Positions 49,744-60,650 of a DNA stretch of 64,000 nt are shown here, in pieces; positions within the stretch are counted from its first letter, which is position 1, and the number at the start of each line of letters is the position of its first letter. Made by a program: the position numbers and the translations under genes. Source of the stretch: Micropterix aruncella (taxonomy: Eukaryota > Arthropoda > Insecta > Lepidoptera > Micropterigidae); the NCBI GenBank assembly GCA_944548615.1, contig OX155951.1, positions 25,580,445 through 25,644,444 on the forward strand, in the 5' to 3' direction. The notes under the pieces are model-generated. The model was not told the origin of the DNA. It ran no database searches and was given only the letters and a program-made list of their open reading frames with translations.

Positions 49744-52712
49744 AGTGTACATCATCTGAGTTTAACTCTCGCCGTCGCCGAATCAGAATATCACTGGCCA
49801 TATTTTCTTGAAATTTATTCCATACATTAACAGAATCAGTTACTTGACAAAACACTACTATGACGGCAAATAAATATCTTAATGATGTAGCTGAACTACA
49901 AACAGCTGCTTCTGATAATGTGTTTTCCCAGTGAGAATCGTCTTCCAAGAGCCCCGTAGCTTTGCATGCTGCTTGATAAGTATTGTAAACAACACCTTGT
50001 ACAGTTCTTAGCTAAGTGTGCAAAGGATGTCGGGCCTTTTACAATATGCAATAACATTCTCAGATAAAAGCATTCGCTGTTGTTGGGATGAACCACGTAG
50101 ACTCTGCCAAGAGCATCCGTTTTTTTTACTCCGGGGAAACCATCAACCGCAGTACCTTGTTTTCGCCGTTGAAAAGTTTTAGAACTCTGGTTCCATGTAT
50201 AGTAACCTGGAACTCTGTCATACGTCAGTGTTTTCGCGAAATCATCTTGAGCACATAACTTGAAGAATGCTGTCAATGTTGTATCCCGCGGGTTATTAAC
50301 AACTTCTTCTATATTGTTCTCTGTGAAATATACTCTTTGTCCATTTTCTAAATGAACTGCAAGGTGGACAGTTGTGGGAGCCCGGTCGTGCACTTCGAAT
50401 GATAAAATCCTCCATACAGCTTCAGAGCTGCAGATGTAACGTCCAGACTGATATTTTTCCACTTCATTTGGTGATTGTATGCTGAAAGTGGCTTGATCAC
50501 TGCCTTTATTAATGTACTTAGTAACATATTGAATTGACTTTATTGAATTGCACAACTCTACGTTGATGTGGGAATCAAAAATTTTCAAAAGGAGCGGATT
50601 ATAGGGAACGATCCATCGGTTATCAATATCATGGTTTCGGAAGGTAGCATTTTGCCCACCCTGTTCTGGCGATCGTCGACGATATTTGGGATATCCGTCA
50701 TCGCTAGTACTTGTTTGAGTTTGGAACGACTTCGGAAATTTTTGCTGCATTTAGAATCTCGCATACATGGAGAATTCGGGTTTAAAGTCCCGCAAGGGCC
50801 GTGTACCATATGTTTCTTTACGATTTCGTACAGGATAGGATCTTCATCTTTATCCGGTAATTCAGTTGAAATAACCCTGTCAATTTGGTTTGGTCTAATT
50901 TTGTTCACTAACCACACCAACAGGTGTACATGCATGGCAAGCCACGTTTCTGCCATTCTATTGTGTACATATGACAGCGCGGCGGACCGAATATATGAGA
51001 CTTGTTAATGAGGTGCAGGAGTTTCTGTACTTTTAAATGGAAGACTCTGTTAACTATATCGTATCTGTCTTGTGGAGTTAAATTGGTGTTAATATTTTCT
51101 TTGATTTCCGGCCAATTTGGGTTACATGTTGCAGTTATAAATAAATCAGGTTTGCCGTAATTTCTTACGTAAGTCATGGCGTCTTGCGATTTTTCGTGTA
51201 AATATCAAGGTCCACCTGTGAATGATGAAGGTAGTATAACCAACTGCCCAATGCCGTTGCGGTGTTCATTCGCCTGTAAAGCATCCTGAAGATGAACGTA
51301 ATTTTCAGCTCTCAATTTAGTTTGATTATTACGGATGTAGGCCAATCTCTCAGATTCAATTTTCGCATATTGATCTACCAAGTATTGGTTTGTTAACATT
51401 CCATATCTAAGCAAAGTATTGAAATTGTTACGTCTTGTCATTATACGGTAGCAATAGTAGTTCATACATGACACTGTTTTACGCAGAGGTGTACCACCGA
51501 TTGGGTCAACTTGAGAAATATTAATGGCATAACCATTTTCTCCACGACATAGCATCAAAGGATATTGTAAGCTGTCATAAGATCTGTGTAACTCTGAAAT
51601 TTTGTGCAAATTATCATCACGACTATGCAATACAATATCTCTTTTGTCAAATTGCTGTCCAGCTATCACCACTGCTACTTCACTCGTGGAAGGCGCATTG
51701 TATCGTCCTCTGTGTTCTCCAACAGGAACTTTATTTGCATGGATTACGACATTAAAGTCAGGAGTATCTGCTGGAACACTCTCAATCGCAGTTTTGAAAG
51801 ACTGTATGTAGCAATTATGAGAATGTAACATATCTTGGAGAGATCTAATCAAATCTCTATCAATTGGCTGTGCAACACTTGTACACCGCGTAGATGCTTG
51901 TGTATCTGGATCTGCAATAAAATATATTTGCAGAAATTTGTGATCATCGGGTCGAAGTGGTAGCAAGCTCCCAGCTAAGTGGTACACTTGCCCTTGAATT
52001 TTAAATGTAGGCATGAACCCACGCTCAACGACTTGCTTACTCTTAAAAGAGGTCATTTGATATGCGTTATTATAACGGCGTATATTGCGCATGAATTGCT
52101 TTGATTTCTGATGATCACCCGTAAGAAGAGAGTGAAGTGGTTCAGGTGGAGGGAGACTTATTCTAATTTGACTTTTCCTTGTAAGCAACACATGCCTATC
52201 GATTCATCCTTGAATTTCAATGCCAAGCAATGTTCACACACTACTGACATAGTACCTATTGATACTATACGATCGTCCTTGTAAGAAATCGAAGGATCGT
52301 AATTCATGGCAGAATTTTCTTTATTCACCCATGAATTAGCAACTCGTGCTGATGATTCTCTGGCTCTCTGTATTCGATGTCTTTCCCTATCTCGGCTGCG
52401 GTGAACCTCACGCTCTACTGAAGATTCTCTCTCTCTCTCAGCTCTATATCTATCCCGAAGCTGACTGAGGCGAGCCTCACGCTCTACTGACGATTCTCTG
52501 TCCCTCTGAACCGTATGCCTATCTCGATCCAGGCTGCGGCGAATCTCACGCTCTACTGAAGATTCTCTCTCTCTCTCAGCTCTATATCTATCCCGATCCT
52601 GACTGAGGCGAGCCTCACGTTCCGTTGACGATTCTTCATCTCTTGCTGAACGTACTCTTCTGGCATTCACTGTACTACGACCTATGTTCGAACGACGACG
52701 TCTTCCAGACAT
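49744..52712 (-). pseudogene. Helitron Rep (HUH nuclease) portion, disrupted
   Basis: The N-terminal and Rep part starts MSGRRRRSNIGRSTVNARRV, followed by a charged, repeated region with SSVEREIRRSLDRDRH-type units (coiled-coil-like), then a conserved MCCLQGKVKLE and PPPEPLHSLLTG. Rep motifs: PDLFITATCNPNWPEI (~51150), the HUH site around HVHLLVWL (~50930), and QYVTKYINKG with two tyrosines four residues apart (~50527 and 50515), the nucleophiles that cleave DNA. Lesions in order: frameshift near 52165, TGA at 51205, 2-base insertion directly before the HUH His codon (~50937), frameshift at an A-run near 50745, frameshift near 50005. The chain then reads EDDSHWENTLSEAA up to the nested element at 49743. 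No functional nuclease can be made from this copy. Confidence 0.9.
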
Positions 52713-52830
52713 GACTTTATAATTTCTGTACAAAATTTACTCAGTTCTATATGTATGATTACCTATGCACAAATTGCCATATTATTAGTATGTGCCGCAG
52801 TAAAAAATATCTAAATTCTTACCATTTAGA

Positions 52831-53086
52831 AACAAAAGATAATCAGCAATCATAAAAAACAAAAGATACCTATTCTATTCAGTTCTTTTTTTTTTACTGA
52901 AATACCTCAACACAACGATTTTAATTATAAAAAATAATTTGCTATTCGTGCGACTAAAAACAAAAGATAATCAACAATCATCAACAACAAAAGATACCTA
53001 TTCTATTAAGTACTTTTTCTGAACTTACATATCTCACCTTAAATCACGATTTTTGAAAATAATTTCCCTAATATTAAATTGATCTA
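52831..53086 (-). repeat. 128-bp tandem duplication in Helitron leader
   Basis: ACAAAAGATAATCAGCAATC and ACAAAAGATACCTATTCTAT recur 128 bp further at 52959 on. Two units lie between the promoter and the start codon. Confidence 0.75.
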
Positions 53087-53394
53087 ACTGTAAATTTTAA
53101 TCAAGATCTTAATAGAAAATTGCAATCCATAAATTATGGTTTTATTTAATCTAATCTTATCTCACCTTATGTAGGTACTTATAATTGCTATAAGTGCGAT
53201 TTAAAAATTAACCTTAGAATAGAATATAATTTATATTTTTAAACTACTATCATACAATTATTTATCGTAACTTACTTATAATTACTGATACGTTGTCGCG
53301 CTGAAAAGCACATTTTTATTACCTAAGTATTGCTATTTTCCTCGCTGGAGAGCTCCGATATAATAAACGCGTCCGATCGCTGCTAAATTCAAAG

Positions 53395-53480
53395 TGCTAT
53401 AGGGAAAACCGCGGCCTCAGACGCGCTATTTATAGGCACGCTCTTGCCGCACCGGGCGGCCGGCCGGTACCGCCGCAAAC
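53395..53480 (-). promoter_or_regulatory. Helitron promoter (TATA box on minus strand)
   Basis: On the minus strand TATAAATAG (plus 53426-53434) follows a GC-rich block (GGCCGGCCGCCCGGTGCGG). Initiation would be expected near 53400, giving a leader of ~690 bases to the Rep start at 52712. The block is inside the element and is the only GC-rich part of its 5' end. Confidence 0.6.
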
Positions 53481-54033
53481 GCTACGTCCCGCAATTTTTA
53501 AATCTGTAATATCTTCGAAAATATTCACTTAAATCATACGGTGTAAAGGGCCATATAGATCTATATTAAATGAACAATGTATTCAAGGTATTTAATTGGT
53601 TAAGGATTAATGCTGTATTGGTTGAAATCGCTTCGAAAATTAGCCATTATTTGTCGTAAAAAGTAAATGACAAAAAAAAGTTATTGTGGGTTATCCATAA
53701 GAGATAGACATATACCATCAGGGACTTTTCTGTAGACCTTTTCAATGTGTACAATACTTAGTACATTATTTTGATAAAACTCCTAGGGTTCAGCCTGCGT
53801 TTGTAATGTAAGCGGAAAAAATGTAATTATTTACGACATCACATTAGAAACCTCAAAAATAGCAGTACTTCTCCACTATTTAATGGATGTTATTATACAT
53901 ATAAACCTTCCTCTTGAATCACTCTATCTATTAAAAAAAACCGCATCAAAATCCGTTGCGTAGTTTCAAAGATTTAAGCATACAAAGGGACATAGGGACA
54001 GAGAAAGCGACTTTGTTTTATACTATGTAGTGA

Positions 54034-54593
54034 TGAAGCAGCACCAGATTACTTGAAAAGCGTGCAGTACGTGTGAATTAGGTTTTCCTATATATTAATA
54101 ATGCTTTTATTCAACGAAATTTTAGCGTCATGGGAAATACAGGTTGAGTATTTTTATTAGTGACACCTTGTAGTGGATGAATCAGTACAACGAACTAAGT
54201 AACTTTTAAGCTATTGCATAGCTTTTATCGCGGGCCTAGGCCAGCGCGGCGACCGAATGAAGAAATTTCTTAACGAAAATTAATGATTTTAAACTGATAA
54301 TTACGTCTAAACGAGTACTGCTTACGTTTCCAAAAAAATATATATTAAACAAGAACATTTTCCTAATATTCTTAGCTCTGAATATTTTAGATTTTGTTTA
54401 TATTACATAGTGTAATTAATTTGTGAAATTAGGTCTAACCGAACACAAAAACGACTACTACGCAAATACTATCTGGCGTATTATTATGAAACTTGTACCA
54501 TTTTAAAGATAATTTAATTATCTATCTTTTTATCTACGAGTTTTTTCGAATAATCCGTTTTTTTTGCTTTATCGAACAAAAAATTCGTGTGCG
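54034..54593. other. No gene recognised; AGCTATTGCATAGCT motif
   Basis: AGCTATTGCATAGCTTTTAT then CGCGGGCC (54212-54240) resembles GCTATGCAATAGCTTTACCG (54752-54771), a pair of similar GC-ended motifs bracketing the 54594-54687 inverted repeat. They may be ends of a small decayed element. Confidence 0.4.
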
Positions 54594-54687
54594 GCGCTCT
54601 ATCGGAAGACGTTTAAATTATTCCGAATCATTTGCTTTCGCAGCCGCAAATGATTCGGAATAATTTCAACATTTTCCGATAGAGCGC
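54594..54687. repeat. Inverted repeat, ~42-bp arms
   Basis: GCGCTCTATCGGA (54594-54606) pairs with TCCGATAGAGCGC (54675-54687), and AATTATTCCGAATCATTTGC (about 54616-54635) with GCAAATGATTCGGAATAATT (54646-54665). A short mismatched bulge separates the stems and the loop has 10 bases. Confidence 0.87.
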
Positions 54688-54887
54688 AGTTATCTGATAT
54701 CAGAAAAAATAAAATAAATAAATATTTATAATTGCATAAGTTGTTAAAAAATGCTATGCAATAGCTTTACCGCGGCAGTCCCCGAGTGCCACACGTATTT
54801 TTTATACAAATTTTTGAAAAAAACTTTTTTTAAAACGTTTTTTTTTAAATATATTTTTTTTATATTATAAAAAAGCTATTAGCGTGA

Positions 54888-54962
54888 TGCGCTATCTAGA
54901 GGTAGGTAAAATATCGCTAATATTGATAATCATCGACATTTTACCTACCGCTAGATGGCGCA
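54888..54962. repeat. Inverted repeat, ~25-bp arms
   Basis: GCGCTATCTAGAGGTAGGTA (54889 on), continuing AAAT, pairs with ATTTTACCTACCGCTAGATG and GCGC, with two mismatches, around a 25-base AT-rich loop. It lies just 5' of the mariner relic and may be a small insertion. Confidence 0.82.
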
Positions 54963-55099
54963 GCGCGCTCAACGTTTCTCAAACTTTTGTTCAAAGGATT
55001 TGTTCAATGTATAACAAATTTGCTAGAAAAAAAAACGTCTTTTGTTGGTCGTTTAAAAAAATCACCAAAACTTGCTTATTTCGTCGTACGGATTCACTC

Positions 55100-55735
55100 A
55101 CTACAAAACTCGACAAATGTGTACCGCATGAATTGAGTGAAGCATACCAACAAACACGCGTCGAGTGCTGTGTTACATTACTCAACCGTCACAATAACGA
55201 GGGAATTTAAAATCATATCGTCACTTGTGATAAAAAATTGACCCTGTACAATAATCGGAAATGCTCATCACACTGGTTGAACCTAGAAGAACCGGGCAAG
55301 GCAAATCCTGTCCCAAGCGAAAGTTGACAGACGATTACGTCAGATCTGTATTGTCAACAATTGCAAACCGAGATGGAAAAGCTAGCCGTTAAACAACCGA
55401 GACTGGTCAATTCCTTTAGCCCCACTGCTGCTTCAGGACAACGCTAGACTACACACTGCACAAAAGACGGTCGCTAAATTAGAGAAGCCGCGATTGGAAT
55501 GTCTCAGATATCCAATATACCACCCGGACCTTATTCCAACAGGTTACCAGTTTTTCCGGGATTTGGACAATTTATTGCAAGGGAAAAACTTCAATTCCCA
55601 TGAGGCAATTGAAACTGCCTTCAAATCTTTATTGATTCTCGCTCCCACATTTTTTTTCAGCAAAGGAATCAATGAACTACCTATACCTACACCATCACAT
55701 AAAATGTCGAAAATGCATAGATAACAATGGTATAT
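55100..55735 (+). pseudogene. Mariner transposase, 5'-truncated, catalytic residue lost
   Basis: In three frame segments: VPHELSEAYQQTRVECCVTL (the WVPHELxxxxxxxR signature), HIVTCDKKLTLYNNRK with the first Asp, LYCQQLQTEMEKLAVKQPRL, QDNARLHTAQKTVAKLEKPR with the second Asp, and IYHPDLIPTGYQFFRDLDNL. The third Asp of DD34D, expected in PSDYxxF, is Gly here (PTGYQFF). The C-terminal SKGINELPIP is retained. The HTH-containing N-terminus is missing and there are stops or shifts near 55208 and 55327. The relic is extinct. Confidence 0.88.
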
Positions 55736-55844
55736 ACTTTGATTTACTAAAAATATTTTTTTTTCGTTTTATTTTTTTTATATAAAACGCCAACTTCATA
55801 TGTGAGGACCTACTATTAAATAGTATAGATTTTTTTAATTTTAA

Positions 55845-55925
55845 ATAAGCTATCATTCTTATTTCCAGTTTCTGAGATTTTAAGGTTTGTATTGGTGACC
55901 CAGATTCATTGCTCCCGAAATTATG
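55845..55925 (-). mobile_element. Family D terminal repeat (right end of an element to the left)
   Basis: TTTCTGAGATTTTAAGGTTT, then GGTGACCCAGATTCATTGCT and CCCGAAATTATGTGC are the reverse complement of the left end of the element at 56346. Its partner to the left was not found; the mariner relic may lie inside it. Confidence 0.65.
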
Positions 55926-56345
55926 TGCAATCCTGATATTTTCCCGAATATTAGGAACTATTTACAACTTTTATTCTGTATTAAATTAAATTGACTATTG
56001 CTGAACTTCATCCAAATTGTGGCGATCGAACAACTCCATTTAGCAGTATAAGGTCTCTCGTCACTAGCCCAGCGTCACACAGCGCGTTCTACGATTCTTT
56101 ACATATACGAGTATAAATCAATTTCTGTGGCTAATAGCCCATAGCCATTGCGGCCTGCCAACGCGACAAAAAGCGACCCCCGTGTGAGCCACCGAAAGAG
56201 GCGCCGCGGCCGGTGACTTTGGGCCTCCGCAGTCGAGGGCTTCCGCAATTATCTGCAGCCTAATCTCATTTTTTGCCCTTTGTTTTGCCCCCACAGGGCG
56301 ACAACCGAGCCGCAATCATGATTTGACAGCTTCTACCGGAGCAGG
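55926..56345. other. GC-rich block 56115-56340, no gene assigned
   Basis: CpG-rich sequence (GGCGCCGCGGCCGGTGAC, CGACCCCCGTGTGAGCC) with a 65-codon minus frame that is compositional. It is situated between two family D termini. Possible regulatory or GC-rich repeat origin. Confidence 0.3.
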
Positions 56346-57312
56346 GCTGTTCATATACACTAGGGAGCAATGAATCCAGGTCACCAATATAAACCTTAAT
56401 ATCTCGGAAACTAAGAATGAAAATAAATAATATTTCATAGGCTATTTATGACCACTATAAAGCAATGCCATTAACAGTGAAATATATTAAAAATATTAAA
56501 AAATGACTGCCGTTATAGAAAGTATACTATTGTATTTATATTTATTTTTATTACGGTTTTTCTGAATGAAACATTTCTAGTTTATGTATTTATCCATGTG
56601 TATGTATTTATACATGTGGATGTCTGAAATGTACTCAATCAGGCCTTTCATTTAACATTAAACACGATTTATTTATGTTAATTTATTGATATTTGGACAG
56701 TTAAGCTACCCTATGACACTCGGGATAATATAACGATTTTAACAATATCGCACACATTACTAAATCGGTTCGTGTTCATAATTTATTATTTAATAATATT
56801 TTTTTTTCATAATATGTAAGATATAAGGTTTCACAAAATGCAATTTGCAAATTTAAAAAAAAAGGTAATTTATTGACATTTGGGCATTTAATTATTTAGA
56901 GAACGACTTGCTTGATATGTGGACAGTTATTGGACCCTGTGACACTCGGGATGACATAGCGATTCTAACAGCACCACACACGTCTAAATCGGTTCAAGGC
57001 TTTAAAAGTTATGGTGGAATAAAGAAAAGAAAAACATACATAAATGAACCCTGAACACATTACACTCCTTTTTGTTATGCAGTCGTGTAAAAAGGTTAAT
57101 TACAAAATAAATATTTAAAAAAAAATCTAACTACGAATTCACTGCATTTGTTTTCGCTTCTGTTTCTGTTCTGTCACAAAACAAAACCTATACGGAGCGT
57201 TTATGGTACTCAAAATCCATTATTAATGTGGTAAATATTGAATAAGCCAGCATGGTAAGTTCCGAGACATTATGTTTTATGTTGGTGACCCGTATTTATT
57301 GCTCCCAAGTGT
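56346..57312. mobile_element. Family D element with long TIRs (host of a MITE-A)
   Basis: The left end GTTCATATACACTAGGGAGC continues AATGAATCCAGGTCACCAA; the right end, reverse-complemented, is GTTCATGCACACTTGGGAGC then AATAAATACGGGTCACCAA. Similarity continues through TCTCGGAA(A/C)(C/T)TA, giving imperfect TIRs of ~65 bp. The interior is mostly the MITE-A at 56505-57088. Non-coding. Superfamily unknown. Confidence 0.78.
56505..57088 (+). mobile_element. MITE-A, copy 4, with internal duplication
   Basis: TIRs TGACTGCCGTTATAGAAAG (left) and GCAGTCGTGT (right). The segment with GTGACACTCGGGATGACAT, CACACACGTCTAAATCGGTT (56920-57000) repeats 56690-56770 in diverged form, which explains its 584-bp length. 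It lies inside family D, so it inserted later than D or the two moved as one. Confidence 0.82.
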
Positions 57313-57530
57313 GCATGAACTAAAAGCCTACATCCGTCGCTGTGTGAGAAAGGCGAAAAGAAAACTTCTGAGTTCAATTGTATAAGCTCGACTGGGGTTG
57401 CGTCTAAAAGTCTTATTAGAGGTATAAAAATCGAGAAATCAGTTAAGGTTTGTTTCTGGATTACTTACCATAACACTGGCTTTTCTGAATCAAATCAGTC
57501 CGTAACTGCTTCGATTATTATAAAATACTC

Positions 57531-57821
57531 TCAACCGGATTTTACCGCGTGAATTTGGTGATATAAGTCATCGTCAGTTGTCGTTCTGAAGGTATAGGCG
57601 TCATACTGTTGAACCTGCAATACTGAGATACCCTTCATATTACCATTGCCCTGCATAAGGGTATGAATACCTTTCATACCATTTACATTACCTTCATGAT
57701 ATCCCCAAAACCGAAGAAGTTTTTTAAACTCATGGAACCTTGTTAAATACAATAATAACAATATATGTGCACTTCCTGTTAAAACATTTTTCGGATCGCC
57801 ATATTTATGTAAACAAGCCAA
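57531..57821 (-). CDS. Unrecognised 96-codon frame
   Basis: The open frame MACLHKYGDPKNVLTGSAHI through YDAYTFRTTTDDDLYHQIHA has no recognised domain. An internal imperfect repeat GMKGIHTLMQGNGNMKGISV reflects a DNA-level tandem (ATACCTTCATA and ATACCTTTCATACCA types on +). Possibly a decayed element. A plus-strand tail (AATAAAGTTATTCTATTCTA, 57877) lies beside it. Confidence 0.15.
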   Translation of the reverse strand: MACLHKYGDPKNVLTGSAHILLLLYLTRFHEFKKLLRFWGYHEGNVNGMKGIHTLMQGNGNMKGISVLQVQQYDAYTFRTTTDDDLYHQIHAVKSG

Positions 57822-57847
57822 ATTTTTTTTTATAAAACCGGTGTAAT

Positions 57848-57910
57848 GTTCATTAAATGATGTTTTTATAGCACAATAAAGTTATTCTATTCTATTATAT
57901 TCTATTCCTT
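57848..57910 (+). repeat. Retroposon tail with (TTCTA)n
   Basis: GCACAATAAAGTTATTCTATT followed by CTATTATATTCTATTCC, a polyadenylation-like AATAAA and a pentanucleotide tail. No coding part attached. 57911-58144 has no feature. Confidence 0.5.
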
Positions 57911-58144
57911 TTCCCAGATAAAAGTAATGAATAGCAAATACAGCAATATATCAACATAGAATACCTCAAAAACAAAATTATTTTGGCGTGCATCTCAGCG
58001 GATTACTAGCCAGACTTCAACAAGTGGTCTCAAAATATAAACAGTCAAATATCCCATTATATTTCATGTTACCATAATACATTATGTATTATTGTTATGT
58101 GGTTATTAATAAAAGAAGGGTGTACTTAGTTTTACCTATGTAGA

Positions 58145-58700
58145 TTTGATATTATTATTAATAATAATAATAATCTCTTTATTTGCACCTAATTGTTATA
58201 AAAAAGGCGAGCTTATTGCCACATAGCAATGTCTTACAACTCACCTAAACACAGTTGGACATGCGCGCATTCTGAAAATAAAGATTATTACATAATATAC
58301 AGACCGTCTGCATAACATACAGACAACTGGAAGAATTTAAAACTAATAATGCCCGAGGATAGGAAATTGGGAGAGGAAGAGGAGAGAAAGGAAAGAACTG
58401 GTTACTCCTTAGAAAGGTAGTAATCCTTAAGGTGAGTCTTAAAGGATGGTGAAGAGTTTCGTATGTTTGCTGGGAGATCGTTCTAGAGTCTTGCACCATG
58501 GACATAGAATAGTAGGTAGTAATAGAAGCCGCTATTATGACTCGGAATTTTTAGTAAACTGTCAAAGGCTGACCGAAGTACGAGACCGTGGGAACTTAGT
58601 GGTTCAAAAAGCTCGTGGAGATAGGATGGTGTTAATAGAGAGAGGAGAGCAAGTATATGAACATTTCTTCTTTGGCGTACTGGCAACCACGGCGATTTGG
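58145..58700 (-). pseudogene. LINE (CR1/Jockey-like) 3' end with ORF2 C-terminus
   Basis: The minus strand reads ...FDSLLKIPSHNSGFYYYLLF then YVHGARL, a stop replacing the usual Trp, and NDLPANIRNSSPSFKTHLKD then YYLSKE and a stop. This is the ARLWNxLPxxIRxSxSxxxFKxxLKxYL signature at the end of many LINE ORF2 proteins. It is followed by the UTR with GGCAATAAGCTCGCCTTTTT and an ATT-repeat end (on + at 58153-58175), the tail also found at 12774 and 27018. Only the last ~90 residues remain in readable form. Confidence 0.75.
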
Positions 58701-59331
58701 CGATTTGATAAACTCATGTAAAAAATGTTTGCAAGCCTCAAGGGTTCTAGCGCATGCGAGGCATGGCAGAAATTTTCAAGTAGCCCCTACGACAAAACCG
58801 GCTGAAGACCACAGTGCAGAGCTCTAAAGCAAATTCTGTATTGGAAGGCTCAGTCGACCCAGATTAAAATATTTTCTTGCTCGGCTGTGCCAACCCTGAA
58901 TATCCTGATTCTCCGGTTTTCAGTCTTACAAAGTAAATGGCTAACCCGTTATTAAATGTGTTTCCTTTCTGCGTACGTGCTTTTTGCGGTAGCTCATATA
59001 CGGGTCATAATGTAACTGAACTATATATTTATTAGGATTATCACCAGAAGCAGCGGATGTGGTGAACGAATCTAATTGCTGACTATTTATTGCCCCTTTT
59101 TGTTTTATGGTTTTATTTTTGTAACATGATTGCATTGGGTAAATGATTGCCCCTGAACACTTCTGGTATATCTAGATCTTGAACTGGAGAGGAGAGCTAA
59201 TAACATTGTGAAAAAGTGGAGTGTTCCATTAGTAGGTGAGTGATGTATAATTAATCCTAGATTTCTTACTTTCAACGATGTTATTAAAATTGTGTAATAT
59301 AAAGCGACTACATATTAAACAACTATAAATA
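58701..59331. other. No gene recognised
   Basis: Possibly the further-decayed upstream part of the minus-strand LINE to about 58900; beyond that unique, AT-rich sequence. Confidence 0.4.
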
Positions 59332-59769
59332 CAGTGAGAAAAATATTGCATTGATTCTTACATTATCATTTTGTTATTACGGTTTTATACAGCGATGTTT
59401 CAATCATAATTTTGCTGAATTGCAAGGATTTATGTTGAAACTCTTATACTCGATTATATGTTTCAACATTTTCCGTACGGTTAATACGGAAATAACAGTG
59501 TACTGCAGTTTCAACTTGATTCATATGTCTGACAATATCCGTACGTATCCTACTACAAGCTGTCATGTTAGAAGCGAGATCTCAAGGTCGCGACGTAAGG
59601 AAATAAATAACATTATGTTTTAACATTATGGTACGGTAAAAACACCGTTGCGCATCATTTTAATTCATACGTATAGTTATGAATTAAATACGGCAGTCCG
59701 AGTTATATACGTAATCCTTGTTGAAACATGCGTATTTCCGTGTATTACATCGTTATATTTTTCTCAGTG
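59332..59769 (+). mobile_element. MITE-B, copy 4 (best preserved)
   Basis: TIRs CAGTGAGAAAAATATTGCA and, reversed, CACTGAGAAAAATAT, with TA directly outside each end. The interior has TCCGTACGGTTAATACGGAA (partly palindromic) and ATCCGTACGTATCCTAC. At 438 bp it is a reference for the family. A 90-codon plus frame is a shadow. Confidence 0.9.
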
Positions 59770-60184
59770 TAGTCTGGCCAGACAATGTCGGCAGTGGGCC
59801 ATAGACAAAACGTAATAATCCACTGTCAGCAACCTCAAATCAACATTCAATTTCATTGTTGAATTGGTGAGTTTCCCATATTTTAGTTGATTTTTCCATT
59901 AATGCGAGAAATCATTAAAAACCATCGCTGAAAATATACTTTGCTGGAAGTAGAAAAATGCGAGTAGAATTGATGGTAGAGCCAGTAGAAAGAATGCCGT
60001 ATATTCAAAATATATACGGCTCAATGACTTTTGATCGTTAATTAAAATATTTATACTTGTCATTACTCGCATTAACTATTTCACAGACCACGGTTTAACT
60101 TTCTATAAATAATCCATGTTACTGAAAAAACGATCATAATCGCTACAAACAAATGTCTTCAATTGCTTTACGAGTCAGTCTGGA

Positions 60185-60650
60185 ATAGTAAAGTAAAGTA
60201 AAAGGTATTTATTTCCAATACAACCATACAATTGTGTAGGAATGACAGTAATTAATCTTAAACTAGTTACTCAATTTAGACAAGAGATGATATACAATAT
60301 ATAGCTTTAAACTTACCAATTTACAAAAACATAGACTATATGATAACAGTTTACAACAAAACAATTAACTGTAAATAATATGTATTAGATTAAATGGGTA
60401 GATACGATGCTATGTATTTTCAAAATATTTTAAGAAGTCGTTATGGGCATACATGTTGATTTTAAGCAGATAGACTCGGATGGATCTCTTGAAAATATCG
60501 ATGTTTTTAATTGCTTTTAATCTTATGGTTATTGCAATAATTGTTACTGCCTTCTGCCACCGCCAAAACCACAGACTTAGCAGGTAACTGGATATTGTAT
60601 GCGTATCATACAATATTAAGTTGAATGATATCAACGCTCTTTTAAATACG
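60185..60650 (-). pseudogene. Possible LINE 3' fragment
   Basis: On the plus strand AGTAAAGTAAAGTAAAAGG then TATTTATTTCCAATAC looks like a reversed LINE tail. A 74-codon minus frame ends RSIRVYLLKINMYAHNDFLK, like the end of an ORF2. Weak. Confidence 0.3.

Larger units (their letters stand above)
47080..54033 (-). mobile_element. Near-complete autonomous Helitron, both termini present
   Basis: On the minus strand the element begins TCACTACATAGTATAAAAC (54033 downward) and ends in a GC hairpin followed by GGGTCGCTAG (47080). The flanking bases are A before TC and T after CTAG, the canonical A|T Helitron target, with no duplication. Length is 6,954 bp. Order in its own direction: 5' TC end, TATA promoter, ~690-base leader with a tandem repeat, Rep/helicase gene (52712 to 47410), then a ~330-base 3' part. 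Helitrons move by rolling-circle replication using an HUH nuclease joined to a Pif1-type helicase. The gene has five small lesions and a 769-bp insertion, so it is now non-autonomous. Intact ends mean it could still be mobilised in trans. Confidence 0.92.
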
